DNA of 14,864 nt from Gammaproteobacteria bacterium. GTDB lineage: Bacteria > Pseudomonadota > Gammaproteobacteria > Steroidobacterales > Steroidobacteraceae. The stretch lies in the NCBI GenBank assembly GCA_003162555.1, contig PMNQ01000023.1:1-14864 (forward strand), read 5' to 3'. Positions 7,636-14,116 of the stretch are shown one piece after another. The notes under the pieces are model-generated. The model was not told where the DNA came from and made no database searches. It saw only the letters and a list, made by a program, of their open reading frames with translations. How positions within the stretch are numbered: position 1 is the stretch's first letter; each line of letters starts with the position of its first letter. The position numbers were made by a program, and so were the translations under genes.

Positions 7636-8810
7636 CCATGGCCGCAACCTGCCCTGAAGCACCGCTCAGTTGGCGCGCGCGCCGCGGCCTGCAGGCTTGC
7701 GCGGCGCTGCTCCTGTGCTGGTGCGCTCCGGCACTGGCTCACAAATCCAGTGACAGCTTTCTCCACCTGACCGCTCACGGCAATGTTGTCAGTGCGCAGT
7801 GGGACATCGCGCTGCGCGATCTGGACGCCGTATTGGCCCTCGATGCCAATGGCGACGGTTTGCTGAGCTGGGGTGAAGTGCGCCAACGTGAATCTGAACT
7901 GGTCCACTATGCGTTGCAGCGGCTGTCGCTGCGCAACGCTGGCAGGCCATGCATCCCCAGAACAGGCAGTCTGTTGATCGACAGCCACACCGATGGCGCT
8001 TACGCCGTATTGCAATTCGACGCCGAATGCGGCTCGGTGATCAACGCGCTGCAGGTTGACTATCGGCTGTTCGCCGATACCGACGCCGGGCATCGCGGCT
8101 TGCTCAATCTGACGTTGGCTGGTCGAACCTACACGCAGGTCCTGGGGCCGGATGCTCCGGTGGCCTCCTTTGGTGCAGACGATGGTGGCGCCTGGCGCCA
8201 ATTTGCCGGCTACCTGCGCACCGGCATTGTGCATATCTGGACTGGCTTCGATCACTTGCTGTTCCTGTTTTCGCTGCTGTTGCCCGCGGTGCTGTTCCGC
8301 AACGGACGGCACTGGGAAGCGAGGCGCGGGCTGGGGGCACCGGTAGGAGATGTAGTACGCGTGGTGACGGCATTTACTGTCGCGCATTCGCTGACCCTGG
8401 CGCTGGCTACTTTCGGCATCCTGAAGGTGCCGTCGCGCATCTCCGAATCGGCGATCGCCCTCTCTGTCGTGGCCGCGGCTCTGAACAACGTCTGGCCTTT
8501 GGTCAGGGAGCGACGCTGGGTGGTGGCGTTCTGCTTTGGGTTGATTCACGGCCTGGGCTTCGCCAATGTTCTGGGCGATCTTGGCTTACCCACTGGCGCG
8601 CTGGCCCTGGCGCTGGTTGGATTCAACCTCGGGGTGGAAGCCGGGCAACTGGCGATCGTGGCAATATTTCTGCCCCTTTCCTATGCGCTGCGCACCACGC
8701 TGTTCTACCGTCGGTTTGTGATGACCGCGGGGTCCATGGGCATAGCGTTGTTGGCCGCACTTTGGCTCACGGAGCGGGCGTTCAACCTGCAGTTTCTACC
8801 TGTACACTGA
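7632..8810 (+). CDS. HupE/UreJ-family membrane protein with EF-hand periplasmic domain
   Basis: The 392-residue product has a signal peptide (about 1-36, ending APALA), a periplasmic domain (37-190) and a polytopic C-terminal HupE/UreJ domain (about 195-390). The latter carries GIVHIWTGFDHLLFL (H201, D207, H208), FTVAHSLTLALA (H252) and GLIHGLGFAN (H306). These conserved histidines and aspartate in membrane segments are typical of HupE-type permeases, some of which move nickel or cobalt. Classical HupE is only about 200 residues, so the N-terminal domain is an extension. That domain contains a textbook EF-hand loop, DANGDGLLSWGE (D71, N73, D75, L77, S79, E82), suggesting calcium or another cation is bound outside the cell membrane. 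It overlaps the TPR gene and lies 12 bases before the receptor gene. The true substrate is not known. Confidence 0.88.
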   Translation: MTMAATCPEAPLSWRARRGLQACAALLLCWCAPALAHKSSDSFLHLTAHGNVVSAQWDIALRDLDAVLALDANGDGLLSWGEVRQRESELVHYALQRLSLRNAGRPCIPRTGSLLIDSHTDGAYAVLQFDAECGSVINALQVDYRLFADTDAGHRGLLNLTLAGRTYTQVLGPDAPVASFGADDGGAWRQFAGYLRTGIVHIWTGFDHLLFLFSLLLPAVLFRNGRHWEARRGLGAPVGDVVRVVTAFTVAHSLTLALATFGILKVPSRISESAIALSVVAAALNNVWPLVRERRWVVAFCFGLIHGLGFANVLGDLGLPTGALALALVGFNLGVEAGQLAIVAIFLPLSYALRTTLFYRRFVMTAGSMGIALLAALWLTERAFNLQFLPVH

Positions 8811-8822
8811 CCGCGCAGTCGA

Positions 8823-10910
8823 GTGAACGGGTCGATGGAATGGGTGAAGCGCGGCTTCGTGAAACATTGCGGTGCGGCTATTGTGATTGGTGCAACGGTG
8901 AGTTCGGGCGCGGGCGCCGGCGGCATACCAACCCATGAACTCGACGAAGTCGTCATCACAGCGCACCGCAGTGAGCTGATCGGACATTCTTCCTCAGCCA
9001 GCCAGGGCACGGTGCTCCGCAGTCAACTTGAAAATCGTCCGGAGCTGCGGCCCGGCGAAGTACTTGAGGTCGTACCTGGACTGGTTGTCACGCAGCACAG
9101 TGGTGATGGCAAGGCGAACCAGTATTTCCTGCGCGGCTTCAACCTGGATCACGGCACGGATTTCGCCACGCGCGTCGATGGCATTCCGGTCAACATGCCC
9201 ACGCATGCGCACGGCCAGGGTTACAGCGATCTGAATTTCCTGATCCCCGAATTGATCGACCGCGTGGAATACAAGAAGGGAACCTACTACGCGGACGAGG
9301 GCAACTTCTCTGCCGCAGGCGCGGCAGATATCCGCTACCGACGCGCGCTCGACCAGCCTCGGCTGATCTCGCTGGCGGGCGGCCAGGATGGCTACCAGCG
9401 CGCCTTGCTGGCGACCTATTCGAAGTTGGCAAGTGGGGACCTCATTTTTGGCGCGGAGTACTCCAGGAATGATGGTCCGTGGAATATTGCCGAGGCCTAC
9501 AGAAAGCTCAGCGGTGTCATCAAGTTCACGCGCGGTGACGCGACCCGGGGTTTCGATCTCACGGCGATGGGATATGACGGACACTGGCGCTCGACCGACC
9601 AGATCCCATTGCGCGCGGTTGCGTCTGGCATGGTGTCTCGCTTCGGCGCCATCGACCCGACGGACGGCGGCCGCACTCACCGCTACAGCCTGTCAGCCGG
9701 CTTCTGGCAAGTCCTGGGTCCGGGTCTGATCAGGGCAAATGTGTACGGCGTCGACTATGGACTGGACCTCTTGTCCAACTTCACCTACGACACCGATCCC
9801 ATCCACGGAGATCAGTTTGAGCAATTCGACCAGCGTCGGATATTCGGTGGCGATTTGTCTTACAGCCAGCCGTTGGCGCTGTTTGGGCACGAAGCTACTC
9901 TCAAATCCGGGCTGCAGATCAGATTCGACGATATCAGCCCGGTCGGCCTGTACCGGACGCAGGCTCGCGTTCGTTACGCCACGATACGGCAGGACCACGT
10001 CACGCAGAGCAGTTACTCGGCGTATCTCAGTGGCGACATACACTGGGCACCCTGGTTTCAAAGTGAGCTCGGTGCGCGCATCGATGCCTTCAGCTTCGAC
10101 GTACGCAGCAACCTCGCCGCCAACTCCGGCACCAGCAACGCTGCCATCGCGAGCCCAAAGCTGACTCTGATCTTTGGCCCCTGGAGGAAAACCGAGTATT
10201 TCCTCAACTTCGGCACGGGTTTTCACAGCAACGACGGGCGCGGAACGACAATTACCGTCGATCCCAATGACGGCGTCACCCCGGTCAGGAAGGTTGATCC
10301 GCTGGTGCGTGCCGTTGGCGCAGAGCTGGGCCTGCGGACGGCACTGGTGCCGAAAGTCCAGCTGGCCTGCTCGGCATGGGCGCTCAAGCTGGATTCCGAA
10401 CTGCTGTTTACCGGAGATGGCGGCACCACTGAGCCGAGTCGCGCTACCCGACGCAGTGGAATTGAGCTCGGCGTGTACTACTCACCCATCTCTGCTGTCG
10501 TGCTTGACTCGGACATCGCCTGGTCACACGCGCGTTTCAGCCAATCTGATCCGGCTGGCGATCGAATCCCGAATGCCATCGAAGCAGTCATGTCGCTTGG
10601 ATTGACCTACAATCATGCAACGGGATACTTCGGTGGCGCGCGGCTACGCTATTTTGGCCCGGCACCGTTGATTGAAGACAACAGTGTGCGATCCAGGGCA
10701 ACCATGCTCGTGAATGCCGAAGCGGGCTACCACGTCAATCACTCGACCAGCATCCTGGTGACGGTATTCAATCTCTTCAATCGAAGCGACAATGACATCA
10801 CTTATTACTACGCCTCACAGCTGCCTGGGGAACCCGAGCCCGTTTTGGATATTCACTTTCATCCGGTCGAGCCGCGCACTGTGCGCCTGGCGTTGACCTT
10901 GCGTCGTTGA
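8823..10910 (+). CDS. TonB-dependent outer-membrane receptor
   Basis: The 695-residue product is a TonB-dependent receptor importing an unknown ligand across the outer membrane. It has a signal peptide (about residues 1-33), a TonB-box-like EVVITA at 42-47, a plug domain to about 170 (VLEVVPGLVVTQHSGDGKANQYFLRGFNLDHGTDFATRVDGIPV in outline) and a barrel rich in alternating beta strands. The plug segment VNMPTHAHGQGYSD has closely placed histidines that could contact a metal or metal chelate. The start is unclear: GTG 8823 gives the longest form, while ATG 8835 gives a slightly shorter signal peptide; neither has a strong ribosome binding site. The chain ends RLALTLRR rather than in the aromatic residue usual for outer-membrane barrels. 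Tight spacing after the HupE-like gene indicates it belongs to that set. A GH97 glycosidase follows after 18 bases. Confidence 0.92.
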   Translation: MNGSMEWVKRGFVKHCGAAIVIGATVSSGAGAGGIPTHELDEVVITAHRSELIGHSSSASQGTVLRSQLENRPELRPGEVLEVVPGLVVTQHSGDGKANQYFLRGFNLDHGTDFATRVDGIPVNMPTHAHGQGYSDLNFLIPELIDRVEYKKGTYYADEGNFSAAGAADIRYRRALDQPRLISLAGGQDGYQRALLATYSKLASGDLIFGAEYSRNDGPWNIAEAYRKLSGVIKFTRGDATRGFDLTAMGYDGHWRSTDQIPLRAVASGMVSRFGAIDPTDGGRTHRYSLSAGFWQVLGPGLIRANVYGVDYGLDLLSNFTYDTDPIHGDQFEQFDQRRIFGGDLSYSQPLALFGHEATLKSGLQIRFDDISPVGLYRTQARVRYATIRQDHVTQSSYSAYLSGDIHWAPWFQSELGARIDAFSFDVRSNLAANSGTSNAAIASPKLTLIFGPWRKTEYFLNFGTGFHSNDGRGTTITVDPNDGVTPVRKVDPLVRAVGAELGLRTALVPKVQLACSAWALKLDSELLFTGDGGTTEPSRATRRSGIELGVYYSPISAVVLDSDIAWSHARFSQSDPAGDRIPNAIEAVMSLGLTYNHATGYFGGARLRYFGPAPLIEDNSVRSRATMLVNAEAGYHVNHSTSILVTVFNLFNRSDNDITYYYASQLPGEPEPVLDIHFHPVEPRTVRLALTLRR

Positions 10911-10928
10911 TAAAGCGGAACCAACCCA

Positions 10929-12971
10929 ATGCGCGTGACATTCCCGGTGACAACGTTTCCTGCTCGCCTTGCCTGCCTCTGCTTGCTGGCCTGGGCTGCT
11001 CAGTGGGTCGTTGGCGCGGCTGAGGCGAAGTCCTCAGGCGATCCTGTGGTCGCCCGATCTCCGGATGGACGCCTTGCAATCGAGCTCTACACACGCGCCG
11101 CGTCCGGCGCGCCGGGCCAGCTTCAATATCGGGTGACCATGGTGGACCATGCCGTCATCGAAGCCTCGAATCTGGGTGTGCGTCTGAAGGACGGCATGGA
11201 GCTCGGTCGCAACAGCGAGGTATTGGATTCCACGTCGGTCAGGATCGACACCTCGTTCGACCAGTTTCCCGGCAAGCGGCGACATGTCATCGATCGCGGA
11301 ACCGAAACCATAGTCACGCTGCGTGAGCGCGGCACCAATCCCCGGAAATGGCAGCTGGTGGTGCGGGCCTATGACGATGGTGTAGCGCTGCGGTACCGGT
11401 TCCCCAAACAGCCGGGCTGGTCGAGTCTGGAACTGGCCGAGGAACGCACGGAATTCGCATTCCCGGCCGGCGCCGTCGCGACGATGTTGCCGCTGGGGAG
11501 CTTCACCACTTCGCACGAGGGCCGCTACGATCGGCGGCGCGTGCATGACATTGCGGCTAACCAGTTGTTGGCGTTGCCGCTGCTGGTGGAACTGCCGGGC
11601 ACCGGTTGGGCCGCTGTTCTCGAGGCGAACCTCACGGATTACGCTGGCCTGTACCTGGCGCGCCCTGACGCACCAGACGGTGCATTGACCAGCCGGCTTT
11701 CGCCCCATCCGGGCGAGACGGATATTGCCGTGCGGGCAGCGCTGCCACATGACTCGCCCTGGCGGCTGATACTTGTCGGCTCCGATGCGCGCCAGCTGCT
11801 CGAATCGGACACCGTGCTCAAGCTCAATGCGCCGAGCACAATCGCAGACACTTCCTGGATCAAGCCTGGCAAGACCACGTTTCCGTGGTGGAACGACTAC
11901 TACGAAACGGGCGTGCCGTTCACGATGGGCCTCAACACCGCGACAGCAAAGTACTACATCGATTTCTGCGCCGAGTACGGCATTCCGTACCACACGCTCG
12001 ATGGGGTCAATGACCTGGCCTGGTATGGCGGACATATCGCACCCTATGCAGGCGCCGACATCATTCAGGGAATCGATGGGCTCGATTTCAGGGAAGTCAT
12101 CCACTACGCGCGGCAGAAGGGCGTTCGCATCCGGCTGTGGATGCACTGGCAGGCGGCACAGCAGCACATGGCCCAGGCGTTTCCGCTGTATCGCAAGTGG
12201 GGAATCGAAGGAGTGATGATCGACTTCATGGACCGCGACGACCAGGAAATGGTCAATTTCCAGCGGCAGCTGTTGCAACTTGCGGCCGCCAATCATCTGA
12301 CCGTGAACTTTCACGGCGTCGCCGCGCCGACCGGGCTCGAGCGCACCTTTCCGAACCTGCTCAACAGTGAGGGCGTGCGCAATCTCGAGTACGACAAATG
12401 GGACGAGGACGGCGTGACGCCGGAGCACGATGTCACGGTGCCCCTTACGCGCATGCTCGCCGGGCCGACGGACTATCACCAGGGCACACTCCGCGGCGTG
12501 CCGCTCGAACAGTTCAAGCCGCGGGTCACGGCGCCGGTGGTGATCGGCACGCCCAGCCGGATGCTGGCCACGTACGTCGTGCTGCAGAATCATATGTCGA
12601 TGATGGCCGACTATCCGTCTGCCTATCGCGGGCATCCGCTCACACGCGTCATGGCCGCGATTCCCTCAACCTGGGACGATACGCGGGCGCTGGCTGCCCA
12701 GGTTGGCGAAGAAATCGTCATCGCGCGCCGCAGCGGGCACGAGTGGTGGATAGGTGCGATGACCGATCGGCATGCGCGGGATGAGAAGCTCCCGCTCTCA
12801 TTCCTGCCGCCCGGAAAATTCCGGGCGGAGATCTACCAGGATGACCTGGCCGCGACCTATGGCTTCAGGCACGAGACACGCGCCGTGACCTCAAGCGACG
12901 AGCTCGACCTGCAGCTCGCCGAATCCGGTGGCGCCCTTGTCAGGCTGGCGCCGGCTGGCAGCGGCAATTGA
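10929..12971 (+). CDS. glycoside hydrolase family 97 (alpha-glucosidase/alpha-galactosidase type)
   Basis: The 680-residue protein has a signal peptide (about 1-33, ending AEA) and the three parts of GH97. An N-terminal beta-sandwich spans about 40-290 (SPDGRLAIELY, WQLVVRAYDDGVALRYRFP, YAGLYLARPD). A central TIM-like barrel starts near 310 (SWIKPGKTTFPWWNDYY, DGVNDLAWYG, GVRIRLWMHW, GVMIDFMDRDDQEMVNF). A C-terminal beta domain contains SFLPPGKFRAEIYQDD. Candidate catalytic or calcium-binding acids are D432 in VMIDFMDRD, E481 in NSEGVRNLEYDKWD and E499 in PEHDVTVPLTRMLAGP. I cannot decide from this whether it is the inverting alpha-glucosidase (SusB) or the retaining alpha-galactosidase type. 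It should act in the periplasm on alpha-linked oligosaccharides. It lies 18 bases after the receptor gene, so it may be co-transcribed, though it is not an obvious part of the DUF4331/HupE set. Confidence 0.92.
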   Translation: MRVTFPVTTFPARLACLCLLAWAAQWVVGAAEAKSSGDPVVARSPDGRLAIELYTRAASGAPGQLQYRVTMVDHAVIEASNLGVRLKDGMELGRNSEVLDSTSVRIDTSFDQFPGKRRHVIDRGTETIVTLRERGTNPRKWQLVVRAYDDGVALRYRFPKQPGWSSLELAEERTEFAFPAGAVATMLPLGSFTTSHEGRYDRRRVHDIAANQLLALPLLVELPGTGWAAVLEANLTDYAGLYLARPDAPDGALTSRLSPHPGETDIAVRAALPHDSPWRLILVGSDARQLLESDTVLKLNAPSTIADTSWIKPGKTTFPWWNDYYETGVPFTMGLNTATAKYYIDFCAEYGIPYHTLDGVNDLAWYGGHIAPYAGADIIQGIDGLDFREVIHYARQKGVRIRLWMHWQAAQQHMAQAFPLYRKWGIEGVMIDFMDRDDQEMVNFQRQLLQLAAANHLTVNFHGVAAPTGLERTFPNLLNSEGVRNLEYDKWDEDGVTPEHDVTVPLTRMLAGPTDYHQGTLRGVPLEQFKPRVTAPVVIGTPSRMLATYVVLQNHMSMMADYPSAYRGHPLTRVMAAIPSTWDDTRALAAQVGEEIVIARRSGHEWWIGAMTDRHARDEKLPLSFLPPGKFRAEIYQDDLAATYGFRHETRAVTSSDELDLQLAESGGALVRLAPAGSGN

Positions 12972-13040
12972 ATTGCGCACCCGATGCGCGGATGATCACC
13001 CGGTGGCGTGAAGGCGAGTTTGACTGACGAGGGGGAACAA

Positions 13041-13835
13041 ATGAGAGGATTGGCATTCACCGTCACCGCTGCGCTGGCGCTGGCCGGGTGCAGCGTCTAT
13101 TCGCCCGATGCCGGACATGAGGTGGTGCTGATCGAGAAGCCGTGGTTCTTCGGGCACGGCGGCGTCGACGCGGAGTCTGTCAAGACGGGCCGCACCTTCG
13201 CAGCCATCACCACCGACGGCATCGACGTCTACATGCAACCGCAGAAATTCGACGTCGAACTGCCTGACACGATGACCTCGGACGGCGTGCCGATTACGTT
13301 CCACGCCATCACCGTCATGCAGGTGACGGATTCGGTCTCGCTGATCCGCAGCTTTGGCCCGAACTGGTATCTCAACAATCTCGAGGAGCCGTTCAAGACG
13401 ATGGTGCGCCAGGCCGTGCGCAAGCGCGGCATGAATGAGACCGCCATCAGCACGACTGCGCTTGATGCCATCGACGCTGAGATCCGCGAGGCCCTGGTCA
13501 CATTCATCAAGGACAAGGGGCTGCCGGTGCAACTCGTCACGATGACAGTCGGCCGGGCAAATCCGCCGGATGCCATCAAGAACCAGCGCATCGAGACGGC
13601 GGCGCAGGAGCAGCGCGTGCAGACCGAGAAGCAGATCAAGCTGGCCGAGGATCAGCGCAAGATGGCTGAGGAATCCCGCGCGACTGCTGACAACGCCTAT
13701 CGGCAGGCCATCGGATTGTCGCCCGAACAGTACGTGCAGCTAAAGCGCATCGAGATGGAAGCCAGGGTGTGCGCGGATGGCAAATGCACGTTCATCGAAA
13801 ATGGCGGCGCCATGCCGTCATTCAACGTGCGGTGA
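13041..13835 (+). CDS. SPFH-domain lipoprotein
   Basis: The 264-residue product starts with a lipoprotein signal (lipobox LAGC, Cys17) followed by SVYSPDAGHEVVLIEKPWFFGHGGV, the opening of an SPFH/band-7 (prohibitin-like) domain that runs to about 185 (TSDGVPITFHAITVMQVTD, EEPFKTMVRQAVRKRGMNE, MTVGRANPPDAI). A charged helix at about 185-225 (RIETAAQEQRVQTEKQIKLA and onward) is a likely coiled coil for oligomer formation. A conserved tail with two cysteines (RVCADGKCTFIENG) ends the chain. ATG 13041 is chosen because GAGGGGGA lies just upstream and it places the lipobox correctly; an in-frame GTG at 13008 does not. Most SPFH proteins are membrane scaffolds, but the cellular role of this lipoprotein branch is unknown to me. 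It stands 69 bases after GH97 and is probably transcribed separately. Confidence 0.88.
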   Translation: MRGLAFTVTAALALAGCSVYSPDAGHEVVLIEKPWFFGHGGVDAESVKTGRTFAAITTDGIDVYMQPQKFDVELPDTMTSDGVPITFHAITVMQVTDSVSLIRSFGPNWYLNNLEEPFKTMVRQAVRKRGMNETAISTTALDAIDAEIREALVTFIKDKGLPVQLVTMTVGRANPPDAIKNQRIETAAQEQRVQTEKQIKLAEDQRKMAEESRATADNAYRQAIGLSPEQYVQLKRIEMEARVCADGKCTFIENGGAMPSFNVR

Positions 13836-13868
13836 GCCGCTGGCGATTGCACGACTCGGCGCGGGTTC

Positions 13869-13903
13869 TTTTCACAGCTTTCTCACACCGTCCTTCCTAG
13901 CAT
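13869..13903 (+). promoter_or_regulatory. putative KdpE-controlled kdp promoter
   Basis: Two similar T-rich half-sites, TTTTCACA (13869-13876) and TTTCTCACA (13879-13887), repeat TCACA at an 11-base interval, as expected for direct-repeat binding by OmpR-family regulators such as KdpE. The layout resembles the T-rich TTTATA-N5-TTTACA site of E. coli kdp as I recall it. A weak -10 candidate, TAGCAT, lies at 13898-13903, placing the repeat at the -35 position typical of activated promoters. The small membrane peptide gene begins 35 bases later. The kdpDE genes are not in the window. Confidence 0.5.
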
Positions 13904-13937
13904 TCCAGGCTCGACTCCTGCCGTGGAGGTGCCTGCG

Positions 13938-14030
13938 ATGGACGCTGTCTACCTGCTGATCCTGCTTGCCATTTATGGCCTGACGCACGCTCTGGTGCTG
14001 GCCCTCGGACGCCTGGGAGACAAGGCATGA
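13938..14030 (+). CDS. 30-residue hydrophobic membrane peptide in the kdp operon
   Basis: This short frame encodes [20 protein letters not shown] followed by [10 protein letters not shown], a single transmembrane segment with a charged C terminus. GGAGG eight bases before the ATG is a strong ribosome binding site. The TGA overlaps the ATG of kdpF (ATGA, 14027-14030), so the two are translationally coupled. It lies between a KdpE-like site and kdpF, and I believe similar peptides precede kdpF in other bacteria and are often left unannotated. By analogy with KdpF, which stabilises the KdpABC complex, it may be an accessory subunit or leader peptide; this is inference. Confidence 0.72.
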   Translation: MDAVYLLILLAIYGLTHALVLALGRLGDKA

Positions 14031-14116
14031 GCGCCATGCTCTGGCTCAGCGGCTTGTTGGCGCTCTTCCTGTTCGGATACCTGCTCTATGCATTAATCCG
14101 CGCGGAGAAATTCTGA
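14027..14116 (+). CDS. kdpF: K+-transporting ATPase subunit KdpF
   Basis: The 29-residue peptide [20 protein letters not shown] followed by YALIRAEKF has the single transmembrane helix and the Y-L-x-x-A-L-I-x-x-E-x-F ending typical of KdpF. In E. coli KdpF stabilises the KdpFABC potassium pump in the inner membrane. GGGAG seven bases upstream serves as ribosome binding site. The gene overlaps the preceding small peptide gene by four bases, and its TGA shares one base with the kdpA ATG (TGATG), the usual compact kdp arrangement. Confidence 0.92.
   Translation: MSAMLWLSGLLALFLFGYLLYALIRAEKF

Noticed and set aside
7470..8549. Minus-strand open frame (359 codons) opposite the TPR and HupE-like genes
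   Set aside because: It crosses two well-supported plus-strand genes, has no domain, and has a shadow-like composition.
11034..12635. Long minus-strand open frame (533 codons) opposite GH97
   Set aside because: The plus-strand GH97 has family motifs throughout; the antisense frame has none and shows the typical His/Arg-rich composition of a shadow frame.
12975..12989. Inverted repeat GCGCA-5-TGCGC after GH97, as a terminator
   Set aside because: The stem is only five base pairs and there is no U-tract on the plus strand.
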